Below are positions 42,282 through 54,859 of a stretch of 64,000 bases of DNA, piece by piece. Origin of the DNA: Erpobdella octoculata (taxonomy: Eukaryota > Annelida > Clitellata > Hirudinida > Erpobdellidae); NCBI GenBank assembly GCA_963978895.1, contig OZ022238.1:7304066-7368065 (forward strand), in the 5' to 3' direction. Position 1 is the stretch's first letter; each line of letters opens with the position of its first letter. The translations under genes were made by a program, and so were the position numbers. Below the pieces are notes generated by a model. The model saw only the letters and a program-made list of their open reading frames with translations. It had not been told where the DNA came from and did no database searches.

Positions 42282-42416
42282 AGATGTATATATACATATA
42301 TACATATATAGCATTAGATGTATATATACATATATACATATATAGCATTAGATGTATATATACATATATACATATATAGCATTAGATGTATATATACATA
42401 TATACATATATACATA
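42279..42416. repeat. 34-bp higher-order repeat: gcattagatg plus octamers
   Basis: gcattagatg followed by about 24 bases of octamer sequence is repeated four times. The first gcattagatg directly touches the 5' truncation point of the CR1-like element. Confidence 0.9.
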
Positions 42417-42420
42417 AACA

Positions 42421-42880
42421 TAAACATAAAGGAAATGATGGGCGCAAACTATATGTCTCTATGCCCATATCTAGAATTATATAAAATATTGTTCATATAT
42501 ATGCTCTATAAATAAATGTATGTATATATTATTAAAAATCCTTTTTATAGTTGTACATAATGTCGCTTATTTCGAAATGACAGTCGATTAATCTTTTAAA
42601 TTCATTAACTTGATCGGCTTCTACGATTTTCGAAGGGAGGTTGTTCCAAATTGCAGTCGATCTGGTCAGGAAGGAATATTTTCTGCAGTTGCCGTTGAAT
42701 CTTTGTGTTTCCAGTTTGAACTTGTGACCTCTTGTTCTTCTTTCTTCTGATATCTTTATATTAGGAAAACACAAACGTCCTTCTTTGTCTTGAATAAAAT
42801 TGTAGAGCATGATCAGGTCCCCTCTCAGTCTTCTGTACTTTAAACAAGGAAGCTTCAAATTTCTCAACCTGTCTTCATAT
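42421..42880 (-). mobile_element. 5'-truncated non-LTR retrotransposon, C-terminal ORF and 3' UTR
   Basis: A minus-strand fragment with a C-terminal ORF2 tail and a short 3' UTR ending in tttatgtttatg, flanked on both sides by octamer arrays. The copy retains only about 110 residues. Confidence 0.75.
42532..42870 (-). pseudogene. C-terminal remnant of a non-LTR reverse transcriptase
   Basis: The frame begins in the array and reads [59 protein letters not shown] and a final YKKDF before the stop. The WNNLP block near the C terminus is characteristic of CR1/L2/jockey-type ORF2 tails. No catalytic motif remains. Confidence 0.8.
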
Positions 42881-42884
42881 TTTA

Positions 42885-44929
42885 TACATATATACATATA
42901 TACATATATACATATATACATATATACATATATACATATATTCATATATACATATATACATATATACATATATACATATATACATATATACATATATACA
43001 TATATACATATATACATATATACATATATACATATATACATATATACATATATACATATATACATATATACATATATACATATATACATATATACATATA
43101 TACATATATACATATATACATATATACATATATACATATATACATATATACATATATACATATATACATATATACATATATACATATATACATATATACA
43201 TATATACATATATACATATATACATATATACATATATACATATATACATATATACATATATACATATATACATATATACATATATACATATATACATATA
43301 TACATATATACATATATACATATATACATATATACATATATACATATATACATATATACATATATACATATATACATATATACATATATACATATATACA
43401 TATATACATATATACATATATACATATATACATATATACATATATACATATATACATATATACATATATACATATATACATATATACATATATACATATA
43501 TACATATATACATATATACATATATACATATATAAATATATACATATATACATATATACATATATACATATATACATATATACATATATACATATATACA
43601 TATATACATATATACATATATACATATATACATATATACATATATACATATATACATATATACATATATACATATATACATATATACATATATACATATA
43701 TACATATATACATATATACATATATACATATATACATATATACATATATACATATATACATATATACATATATACATATATACATATATACATATATACA
43801 TATATACATATATACATATATACATATATACATATATACATATATACATATATACATATATACATATATACATATATACATATATACATATATACATATA
43901 TACATATATACATATATACATATATACATATATACATATATACATATATACATATATACATATATACATATATACATATATACATATATACATATATACA
44001 TATATACATATATACATATATACATATATACATATATACATATATACATATATACATATATACATATATACATATATACATATATACATATATACATATA
44101 TACATATATACATATATACATATATACATATATACATATATACATATATACATATATACATATATACATATATACATATATACATATATACATATATACA
44201 TATATACATATATACATATATACATATATACATATATACATATATACATATATACATATATACATATATACATATATACATATATACATATATACATATA
44301 TACATATATACATATATACATATATACATATATACATATATACATATATACATATATACATATATACATATATACATATATACATATATACATATATACA
44401 TATATACATATATACATATATACATATATACATATATACATATATACATATATACATATATACATATATACATATATACATATATACATATATACATATA
44501 TACATATATACATATATACATATATACATATATACATATATACATATATACATATATACATATATACATATATACATATATACATATATACATATATACA
44601 TATATACATATATACATATATACATATATACATATATACATATATACATATATACATATATACATATATACATATATACATATATACATATATACATATA
44701 TACATATATACATATATACATATATACATATATACATATATACATATATACATATATACATATATACATATATACATATATACATATATACATATATACA
44801 TATATACATATATACATATATACATATATACATATATACATATATACATATATACATATATACATATATACATATATACATATATACATATATACATATA
44901 TACATATATACATATATACATATATACAT
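42885..44929. repeat. 2-kb (ATATACAT)n octamer array
   Basis: About 255 octamers with only a few substitutions (for example TATTCAT near 42940 and TATAAAT near 43534). Such homogeneity over 2 kb implies recent expansion or ongoing homogenisation. All reading frames are open because the octamer contains no stop in either direction. Confidence 0.97.
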
Positions 44930-46972
44930 CGTATTAGCGATGCAGCTGCTTCTGAATGCAGTGGGTTCTCGCGTGGAAGAAGCTTACGTTGGCAAAGGTA
45001 TCTTGATGCCATCGGTGAAGGCCTTCATGGATGATACAACTTTGGTTCTAAACAAATGTATCTCAATGCGGCGAGCTCTTGATGCATTCAGCGGGCTGCT
45101 ATCATGGTGCGGCATGAGTTTCAAGGCAACAAAGTCAAGAAGCTTATCTCTGCGACGAGGCAAGATCGACGACAACGTGACGTTTTCAGTTGCTGGCAAC
45201 AGGATCCCAACATTGAGAGAAGAACCGGTTAAGAGCCTGGGAAGGTGGTATGACGATTCGCTTAACGACACTGGGCGGTGTTCTGAGGTTCTTCGATCGG
45301 CATTTGAAGATATGAAGAAAATTGATGCGGCCCCACTCCAGAGCAGGTTCAAATTGTGGTTGCTTCAGTTTGTTCTATTACCGAGATTGCTTTGGCCTCT
45401 ATCAATGTATGAGATGAGCTTACCATTGGTAGAAAAGCTAGAAAGGAGGATGAATAAATTTACAAGGAAATGGTTGGGTCTGCCTCCGGGATTTTCTTCG
45501 GTGGCTTTGTACAGCAAGACTGCCAAGCTGAGGTTGCCACTGAAGTCTTTGGTTGAGGAGTTTAAGATAAACAAGATCCGTACGCAACTAATGCTGGATA
45601 ACTCTTCGGATCCAAGAATTGTGGAGATGGGACCTCTTGTAAAGTCCGGAAAGAAATGGGTAGCCAGAAAGGAGATCGCAGAAGCTGAAGCCTCTTTACG
45701 TTGGACAGAAAGAGTTGGGGCAGTTCAACAGGACAAACGGGGTCTCGGGTCAACCCATCGAATTTGGTGGTCAAAAGCCAGCACCAGTGAACGAACAAGT
45801 CTGGTCATTCAGGAAAGAAAGAAAGCTATCGAGTCCCAGAGAATGATTAAGTTTGTTCAGTTATCTCAACAAGGAGACTGGACGACATGGGAAAATGCTG
45901 TTCAGCGTTCACTTTCTTGGAAAGACATTTGGCAATACACACCACTACGTTTGTCTTTTTTGATTAGATCTGTTTATGATCAACTGCCGTCATCCAGCAA
46001 TCTTCGAAGATGGAAGTTGAAAGACGATGATTCGTGCATGTTATGCGGGCAATCGGAGACTCTCATTCACGTTCTTTCCTGTTGTTCGTTTTCACTTTCA
46101 CACGGGAGGTACACTTGGCGTCATAACCAAGTACTCCGAAAATTGCTTGACTTCGTCAAAGAAGCGTGTAAGAAAGCAAAGACAAGAGGAATACAGCAGA
46201 AAAGGAAAATCCACTTTTTGAGAGAAGGCAATCTGAAGTTCCACAGGTTCAGATCTACAAGAGACTTTGAATGTGTGATGGGTGCTGCCGACGATTGGTC
46301 GGTTTCGGCTGATTTGGATGGCGAAAGAAAATTTCCAGAAGACGTGAGATCTAGCGGCTTAAAGCCGGATATAATTGTATATTCTGACTTGGCCAAGACA
46401 ATGTTCCTGATTGAACTCTCTGTGCCATGGGAAAGTAACATGGAATCTAGCAATATTTTCAAAGAGGAGAGATATAAGGATTTAGCATGTGATTTGAATG
46501 CCAAAGGGTTCAGGACTGAAATTTTTGCAGTCGAGGTTGGCGTTCGAGGGTTGGTTAGCAGCTCAATGTTAAAACTGCTGAAAGCTCTTGGTTTTTCAAA
46601 CCGAGAAAAAACTCGAGCCATCAAGGAGATCTCCCAGACAGCTGAAGCAGCATCTTTTTGGATTTTCGCTAATAGAAAAAAGAAAGCGCTACAAGATGCA
46701 CACGAAATGGTTTAGCCTTGTTTACATTGGGCGATAATCGTTCTGGCGATTTCAAGTTTTGTTTCGAACAGTTTTCTGCTGAACTTTGAATTTTCGTGTT
46801 TCAAGTTAAGAATTTGGAAATTTTTCTCGCCGAAGGGCGTCCGCCTGATCAACGGACGTGGGCCCACCTCTCTCTTAAAAGCGTCAAGAAGTTTAAGGGC
46901 CGAAACGCTAAAAATGAGAGGTTCTTCTTCTGAAGACCTTCGGCGACGAAAGCTCGCAAAGAGTTAAAACAC
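44930..46972 (+). mobile_element. R2-superfamily (RLE-type) non-LTR retrotransposon, 5'-truncated
   Basis: The element starts abruptly out of the octamer array and, after a 3' UTR of about 257 bases, ends at about 46972, where octamers resume (cacacatatacat). It carries the end of an RT, a CCHC finger and a restriction-like endonuclease. Identical repeat on both sides implies insertion within the array. Confidence 0.82.
44940..46715 (+). CDS. RT palm/thumb plus restriction-like endonuclease of an R2-type element (partial)
   Basis: An open 591-codon frame. The RT catalytic motif is [11 protein letters not shown] (about residue 28) in place of the more usual FADD. Other blocks are [34 protein letters not shown] and [14 protein letters not shown]-x2-C-x7-H-x4-C finger ([17 protein letters not shown]) lies near 366-382, and the PD-(D/E)xK-like endonuclease [10 protein letters not shown]...FLIELSVPW near 475-497. 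Order RT-finger-RLE is that of R2/NeSL/CRE-type elements. The upstream RT and N-terminal DNA-binding fingers are lost. The first Met is arbitrary. Related proteins are, as I recall, common in cnidarian, lancelet and fish genomes. Confidence 0.85.
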   Translation: MQLLLNAVGSRVEEAYVGKGILMPSVKAFMDDTTLVLNKCISMRRALDAFSGLLSWCGMSFKATKSRSLSLRRGKIDDNVTFSVAGNRIPTLREEPVKSLGRWYDDSLNDTGRCSEVLRSAFEDMKKIDAAPLQSRFKLWLLQFVLLPRLLWPLSMYEMSLPLVEKLERRMNKFTRKWLGLPPGFSSVALYSKTAKLRLPLKSLVEEFKINKIRTQLMLDNSSDPRIVEMGPLVKSGKKWVARKEIAEAEASLRWTERVGAVQQDKRGLGSTHRIWWSKASTSERTSLVIQERKKAIESQRMIKFVQLSQQGDWTTWENAVQRSLSWKDIWQYTPLRLSFLIRSVYDQLPSSSNLRRWKLKDDDSCMLCGQSETLIHVLSCCSFSLSHGRYTWRHNQVLRKLLDFVKEACKKAKTRGIQQKRKIHFLREGNLKFHRFRSTRDFECVMGAADDWSVSADLDGERKFPEDVRSSGLKPDIIVYSDLAKTMFLIELSVPWESNMESSNIFKEERYKDLACDLNAKGFRTEIFAVEVGVRGLVSSSMLKLLKALGFSNREKTRAIKEISQTAEAASFWIFANRKKKALQDAHEMV

Positions 46973-47890
<918 letters not shown>

Positions 47891-48054
47891 ATATATTCTT
47901 ATGTTCTATTTCCGTTTAAGGCACTTCAGTTACTCGTCCAACGTGGTGTAATGAAATAGTGTACACAAACTTTATTAAAAAAATTTTTTAATAAGCAAAT
48001 AAACAGTGATTTTTTAATCGCTTTATTATTACTAAAAAAACCACAGAATATAAA

Positions 48055-48567
48055 ATGGCTGAATTTCAGGCTTGCCTTCATAAGAGCTGCTTACTTTCTT
48101 TCCTTATGCCATCAGAGGTAAAACAACTTGACGACGAATGCCCTATTTGTTACAAACCTTTATCTGTGTATGCCGTGTTAGAAGGTTGTAACCATGTATT
48201 CTGTCCAACGTGCATTGAACAGTGGTCTAATTATCCTGAAACCAGTACGTGTCCACTTTGTCGAACTTCTTATACTAACGCTCTTTTTATGAGATCACTC
48301 TGCTCAAATGAAGAAAAACAGCTGTACTTCGACAGACACCTTTTGTGCGAGTTTAACAACTTTTTGAATTTTGGAGGATTTGAATGTAAGTTGAACAATA
48401 TTCTTGACATAGTGCATGATGGTTTTCTCGATATAGAAGGGTTTAATATTTTAATGGAACGTTTAGAAAAGCAGGTCTCTTCGTTCGACGAGTTGTCCAC
48501 GGATATAAAAGTTTCTCTTAGCCTATTAGATTTCTATAAAAGTGCCATGGCGATAAGCAAATCTTAG
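48055..48567 (+). CDS. Small RING-finger protein, copy 1 (170 residues)
   Basis: Single-exon frame. A C3HC4 RING-HC domain at residues 30-75: CPIC (30-33), GCNHVFCPTC with the zinc-binding C, H, C and C, and CPLC. RING-HC proteins are usually ubiquitin E3 ligases; the CPxC...H.FC..C...CPLC pattern with a following short helix recalls TOPORS-type RINGs. The rest is helical without known domains. The Met at 48055 is the first one in frame and is shared with the paralogue at 51044, whose first 100 residues differ at three positions. The 160-bp 5' flank is also duplicated. It is downstream of TA repeats and near mobile elements, so host gene or mobile cargo is undecided. Confidence 0.8.
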   Translation: MAEFQACLHKSCLLSFLMPSEVKQLDDECPICYKPLSVYAVLEGCNHVFCPTCIEQWSNYPETSTCPLCRTSYTNALFMRSLCSNEEKQLYFDRHLLCEFNNFLNFGGFECKLNNILDIVHDGFLDIEGFNILMERLEKQVSSFDELSTDIKVSLSLLDFYKSAMAISKS

Positions 48568-48899
48568 TTAACTAAAAAACTAATGTTCAACTGCTTCACT
48601 GCTTCTTGAAGTGATCCGCAAGCAATCTTAAGAAATATTAAAGAGAAGATTTTCGAAGGCTTTTAAGCCAGGTGTTTCAAAAACTGAACCACCATTAATT
48701 ATTAGATTTTCGAGATATTGTGTTTTGCAGATCACCAATTGACATAATCTTCCTATTTTATTCTCCGTGATCCAGGGTTGATGCTGGCTCGCGTTGATTT
48801 TAATTTTTTGTTCAAAAAGCAGCTTGCTCAAGAAACATAGAATTTGACTCGAGATTATCAATAAAAGTGTATAAAAAATATCAAACCTTTTTGTTTAAC
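48568..48899. other. Intergenic, nothing recognised
   Basis: Downstream of RING copy 1 the sequence no longer matches the flank of copy 2. No gene was seen. Confidence 0.35.
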
Positions 48900-49060
48900 A
48901 AGTAAGTAAGTAAATCTTTATTAACCAGCCTGACAATGACGCACAGCGGTTAACATTTAAATAATAAAAAAAAAAAAGAAATAAAAGGAATACAATCGAC
49001 AATCTAAAGTTAAAGACTTAAAATAAAAATCTAAAAACTTGTTTTTATCAGAGATTTAAA
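48900..49060 (-). mobile_element. LINE 3'-end fragment with (TTAC)n tail
   Basis: Minus strand: ccgctgtgcgtcattgtcag, ggctggttaataaagattt, then TTACTTACTTACTT. A LINE of CR1/L2 type would end this way. Its upstream (truncated) end joins the hexamer array at 49062. Confidence 0.55.
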
Positions 49061-49061
49061 A

Positions 49062-49998
<937 letters not shown>

Positions 49999-50394
49999 AT
50001 CTCGGGTCAACATGGGACGGATTGCACACAAAGTACTGACATGGTCGCGGATCAAACATTATCGGACGAGGATGAATTTCTGATGGCGCCGTTGAATTGC
50101 CTATTTTACTTTATAGTGGTAATATAACAATAAGAAGAAAAAAATAACATGTTCATGTTTGTAATTTTACATTGCATTCCTCTATAAGCAAATTACGACC
50201 ATAGCAATATTCTTGTACATACTATTTTATTTTTAAATTATTTGAACTTTCTTAATACATATTTTTATTATTTTTTATCTCAGTTCCTTTTACGATATTC
50301 TATGTAGATATCTAGGGTAGGTACGCTCTACCTGGTTTTATTGTTTATTTCATTGTATCGTTTCTTGCATCGACGTTTGGTTTAAATTTTAAAT
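49999..50394. other. Unassigned sequence upstream of the Penelope remnant
   Basis: Possibly the 3' UTR of the Penelope-like copy whose ribozyme begins at 50395. No coding match recognised. Confidence 0.3.
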
Positions 50395-50438
50395 GGGCTC
50401 TGAGGATGACAATTTTAGTCGAAACGGTCCGTTAGCCC
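50395..50438 (+). ncRNA. Hammerhead ribozyme (copy 3)
   Basis: Stem I GGGCT 50395-50399 with AGCCC 50434-50438. CTGAGGA 50400-50406 fits the CUGANGA core (position 7 is free). An unpaired U is followed by stem II GAC/GTC with loop AATTTTA, GAAA 50421-50424, and stem III ACGG-T-CCGT. Cleavage would follow U50433 (GTT, where any base but G is allowed). All helices differ in sequence from the other copies yet still pair. Confidence 0.83.
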
Positions 50439-50567
50439 TAGTTGAATCAAAGAATGTATGTAGTTTGAAAAATTTAGAATGTCTTTCGAAAAAAATAATA
50501 AACGCAAAATGGTCTATTGTCTTTAATAGCGCGTGCCTGAAAGAAAATAGTACACCTAAGTACGTTA

Positions 50568-50570
<3 letters not shown>
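50395..50570 (+). mobile_element. Penelope-like terminal-repeat remnant (copy 3)
   Basis: A hammerhead ribozyme followed by a frame reading [23 protein letters not shown] and then directly TA repeats. Same order and peptide pattern as at 31095-31290 and 34421-34206. Confidence 0.75.
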
Positions 50571-50876
<306 letters not shown>

Positions 50877-51043
50877 ATATGTTCTTATGTTCTATTTCCG
50901 TTTAAGGCACTTCAGTTACTCGTCCAACGTGGTGTAATGAAATAGTGTACACAAACTATAGTAGAAAAAGTTTTTAATAATCAAATAAACAGAGAAGTTA
51001 TTTTTTAATCGCTTTATTACTACTAAAAACATCTGCACATAAA

Positions 51044-51556
51044 ATGGCTGAATTTCAGGCTTGCCTTGATAAGAGCTGCTTACTTTCTTTCCTTACGCCA
51101 TCAGAGGTAAAACAACTTGACGACGAATGCCCTATTTGTTACAAACCTTTAACTGTGTATGCCGTGTTAGAAGGTTGTAACCATGTATTCTGTCCAACGT
51201 GCATTGAACAGTGGTCTAATTATCCTGAAACCAGTACGTGTCCACTTTGTCGAACTTCTTATACAAACGCTCTTTTTATGAGATCACTCTGCTCAAATGA
51301 AGAAAAACAGCTGTACTTCGACAGACACCTTTTGTGCGAGTTTAACAACTTTTTGAATTATGGCCCTGACGGACTTAAATGTAAGTTGAAAAAGGTTCTT
51401 GACATGGTGCACGATGGTTTTCTCGACTTAGAAGGGTTTAATATTTTAGTGGAACGTTTAGAAAAGCGGGTCTCTTTGCTCGACGAGTTTCCCCGGGATA
51501 TAGAAATTTCTCTATACCTATTAGATTACTATAAGGAATTTGTCAAATATATATAA
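51044..51556 (+). CDS. Small RING-finger protein, copy 2 (170 residues)
   Basis: Paralogue of 48055-48567, displaced by 2989 bp. The RING (CPIC...CNHVFC..C...CPLC) is unchanged apart from Ser to Thr after the first cysteine pair, whereas the C-terminal 50 residues have diverged, with a PDG insertion near residue 106 and a different last 15 residues. No stops or frameshifts. The 5' flank 50877-51043 matches 47890-48054 closely, including ttaaggcacttcagttactc, so promoter and gene were copied together. Conservation concentrated in the RING half suggests both copies have been under constraint. Confidence 0.8.
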   Translation: MAEFQACLDKSCLLSFLTPSEVKQLDDECPICYKPLTVYAVLEGCNHVFCPTCIEQWSNYPETSTCPLCRTSYTNALFMRSLCSNEEKQLYFDRHLLCEFNNFLNYGPDGLKCKLKKVLDMVHDGFLDLEGFNILVERLEKRVSLLDEFPRDIEISLYLLDYYKEFVKYI

Positions 51557-51690
51557 ATGGTGAAAGTTTCAGCTTCCTCTGTAGAAACGTCTAGGTAATT
51601 ATTAAGCCAAGAATAACAGAATCTGCAAAAAAAAACAGATTTTTTTGCAGATTCCGTATGAGCACTCAGGTAAACATTGGTTTTCATTCA

Positions 51691-51730
51691 GTGGCGGATA
51701 CAGAAATCAGGTAATTGGTACCTACAGACA
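51691..51730 (+). mobile_element. Possible single end of a hAT-like MITE
   Basis: cagtggcggatacagaaatc resembles the left end of the MITE at 47236. No matching right end was found. Confidence 0.35.
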
Positions 51731-51812
51731 ATTTTTTTCAGTTTTTATTTATTAAATTTTGATAACAGACTATGCATTCCGTTGTGAGATATCTTGAATT
51801 TTTGATTCAATA

Positions 51813-51955
51813 CTAGCGGGGGTTTTTGAGGTTTACCTAATGTGTTTCTTTTTCGCTCCCGTTTCCTTCCCGCTTGCGCTCCCGCTCCCGTTTGTTATCC
51901 GTTCCCTGTCGCTTTCCCGCTCATTTTTTCGCTCTCAGTTGCCTCCCCCCTAGAT
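51813..51955 (-). mobile_element. Helitron-like 3'-end fragment
   Basis: The minus strand ends AAACCCCCGCTAG followed by T at 51813. The adjoining gctcccgtttccttcccgct tract matches the pyrimidine-rich tract of the copy at 3964-4458. The fragment is cut on its other side by a (CATA)n array. Confidence 0.45.
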
Positions 51956-51960
51956 TCGAT

Positions 51961-52124
51961 TATACATACATACATACATACATACATACATACATACACA
52001 CATACATACACACATACACACATACACACATAGATACATACACACACATACATACTTTGAATGAGCATTTAGTGCCGAAATATTGTAAAAAACACATACA
52101 TACATACATACATACATACATACT
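51961..52124. repeat. (CATA)n array interrupted by a Penelope sliver
   Basis: CATA and CACACATA units on both sides of 52053-52098, whose frame reads [13 protein letters not shown]. That peptide matches the end of the Penelope terminal repeat at 34206 ([10 protein letters not shown]). Confidence 0.8.
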
Positions 52125-52227
52125 GTAAGATGAAGATAATTCATCTTACGTATTTTCATAGTATTTGTTTATTTTATTTTATTATGTGTGCATTTTATTA
52201 TGATTGGATATGTCGAAACAATAAGTC

Positions 52228-52443
<216 letters not shown>

Positions 52444-52445
<2 letters not shown>

Positions 52446-52772
52446 TTTTCCGGATTTTTAATATTAAGATAAGAAATATTATTTTTGGTATGAATTTTGA
52501 GAATTTAAAACAGTGTGTTAAAAGTTGAGTGTTCGAGAAGATAATAAAAGTTTGAAGAGACGTGCTGCAGAGAGAAATTGGAATTAACAAAAGATTTGTT
52601 AGAACCGTGCGAAATTCTACAAAGTGAGATAATTCAGTTTTTTGAGTCCAGTTAAAAGATTATATTCAAGGAAGAATAATTAAGTTAAAATAAATTCGAG
52701 AAATATTGTGTTATAAATAACTTCGACTTTAACGTTACGAATCGCTAGAAAGCATATTCCTCTACGTTTACA
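52444..52772 (+). repeat. Probable gypsy 5' LTR (3' portion) and primer-binding site junction
   Basis: The region ends in ...ctacgtttaca at 52772, followed at 52773 by TTGGTGACCTCGACG, which has the form of a retroelement primer-binding site (TGGTGACCNCGACGT). The LTR start could not be placed and no second copy lies in the window. Confidence 0.5.
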
Positions 52773-52868
52773 TTGGTGACCTCGACGTATTTACGCATTT
52801 TCATCCGTAAATATATTTTTCTGAAGTTATTTGATCACAAGTGACCGAATTTTTTTGATTTAGTAAAG

Positions 52869-54587
52869 ATGTCCACTGATGCTGAATATATAGCAAACGG
52901 AGAAAAGCTTGGCTTTTCTGGTGGGGCGCTGCTGAAGTATGTCGAAGACTGTCGAGAGCGGGCCGAGCGACAAAAAGAGCGGGAGGAAAGAAAGGCTCAG
53001 CAGGAACGGGAAGAGCGGGAACGGGAACGTGAACACGAAGAGAGGAAGACTCAAGAAGCTAAAGAAGAACGAGAACTTCAACTTCTACGTGAGCGCGAAC
53101 AACGCCAGCATGAATTGGAATTGAGAAAGCTGGAATTAGAGGCCCTAACAAAAAAAGAGCCAAAGGTAGAGGTAACAAAGATTCCATATCCAAAGTTCTC
53201 GGAAGGTGACGACGTGGACGCTTTTCTGCTCCGTTTTGAGGCATTGGCCACGGCAAATGATCATCCAAAAAAGGGTTGGGGAATGCTTCTGGGTTCCCTG
53301 CTCACTGCTAAGACATTGGAAGTGTTTGGCCAACTCAGCGATAGTCAGATGCAGGATTACGAGTCGGTAAAAGAGGCACTCCTTCGCCGTTTTGGGAAGT
53401 CGGCAGAAGACTACCGAATAAAGTTTCGAGAGTCAAAGCTTGAGCCAGAAGAGACTTGGGAACAGTATCTGGTGCGACTAGATAGTTACCTCAGGCGCTG
53501 GGTGGATCTCGCGGGTACAAAAAACTATTTGTTTTTGTTCCTAAAAGAGCAGTTCTTTGGAAAGTGTCCCTCGGGAATGGCTGAGTATTTGTTGGAGAAA
53601 GAAAGCGGTGACGTCAATGAGCTAAGTCGCTGGGTCAACAAGTACAATCAAGCTCACCCAGTCAAAAAATTAACAAAAGGCGAAAACATAAGCAGGATTA
53701 GCGGAAATCGTGGTCAACCAGACTCTGACTCGGGAATGGTTGGACCACGCTGTTACAATTGCAATAAGCTGGGCCATATGGCAAAGGATTGCCGTCAGGC
53801 TAGTTCAAAAATCACTGACCGTCAGGAAAATAGAAGTGCAACGTGTAAGAACACAAACAGTACTTGTGCTGCAATGATTCTGGAAGGCACGTTGGAAGAA
53901 CTGGAGCTGAGCTGTGGTTGTAAGTTACCGGTCATTGCCGATGCCTGTCATCACAATGACGGAGAACTTAGCTTTGTATACGGATCGGTCAACGGGATAC
54001 CGGTGAAGGCTTTAAGAGACACGGGCTGTACTTCGGTAGTTGTAAAAAAAGCCTTGGTACATCCTGATCAAATGACGGGAAGATCTAGACGTTGCATTCT
54101 GATGGATGGAACAATCCGCGTCGTCCCTACAGCTGTAGTTGAGATCAATACGGAGTACTTTAAAGGGACCACCGAAGTTGTCTGCATGGAAAATCTGATT
54201 TGCGACCTTATTTTAGGTAACGTAACCAAACGTGGTGCTCCACCCTCAACTCCAGAAGTAGTGGGAGCAGTTGCTGTTACTCGGCTTCAATCTTCAAAAA
54301 AGAATGAACAAGAGAAACAATTAAAAACGCCACTTCTACAGGATTTATTGTCTTCCGAGGAATTCGAGAGAAGTCAAAAAAAGGATATTTCATTGGCCAA
54401 ATATTGGGAACAAGCCTATACAGATCATGATCCAAACCAGTCAATTGGTTTCGTGGTCAAGAGAAACCTATTATACAGAAGATTCAATAAGGATCCTAAT
54501 AGAGTTTTAAACCAACTAGTACTACCAGAAATGTGTATTAATAATGCGCTTTTACTAGCACATGATAGTGCTATGGGGGGCCATTTG
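52869..54587 (+). pseudogene. Gypsy (Ty3-like) Gag-protease-pre-integrase polyprotein, interrupted by a copia insertion
   Basis: About 573 codons are open before the copia insertion. Residues 25-98 form a very charged E/R/K/Q coiled coil; 105-270 a Gag domain of SCAN-like appearance (YPKFSEGDDVDAFLLRFE, LLRRFGKSAEDYR); 293-308 a CCHC knuckle (CYNCNKLGHMAKDC); about 383 the aspartic-protease DTG (ALRDTGCTSVVV). From about 495 the sequence resembles the segment that normally precedes integrase, ending in LLLAHDSAMGGHL. No RT or RNase H lies between protease and integrase. The integrase resumes at 59138 after the copia element. The Met at 52869 follows an adenine-rich leader and a putative primer-binding site. 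Confidence 0.85.
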
Positions 54588-54775
54588 TATTGTGTTTTAT
54601 ACTTTATTTAAGAGTAAAACCCGAATTTATTGTACACAACTAAAAGCAACATGTCGACTCGAGAAACAACAAAGAAGGAAGACGGAAGTACATAGAATAA
54701 AAAGAACAATGGTCAATTAATAATAGATAAAATAAACTGTTCGATTTATAAGCAAAACAAAAACTATATTCAACA
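54588..54775 (-). repeat. Copia 3' LTR
   Basis: 188 bp, downstream LTR relative to the minus-strand gene. Differs from 58950-59137 by a single noted base (tgttttAtact versus tgttttCtact). Confidence 0.93.
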
Positions 54776-54859
54776 CCTTCTCATTTTGAGCATAAATCGT
54801 AACAGTTATCAGTCTGACCAATTTCATTCTTAGTAAACTACTTGATTTCCCAGGAAAAG

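Noticed and set aside
42809..42880. Short plus-strand coding start before the array
   Set aside because: Antisense of the minus-strand LINE tail.
42532..45034. Apparent 826- and 741-residue proteins over the 2-kb array
   Set aside because: Only the ends (LINE tail at 42532-42870 and R2-type RT after 44940) are real protein homology; the centre is octamer repeat.
46880..46960. Possible fourth hammerhead (ctgaaga...cgaaa) in the R2-type 3' UTR
   Set aside because: The spacing between the core halves does not allow a stem II that ends directly before GAAA, and no stem I was found.
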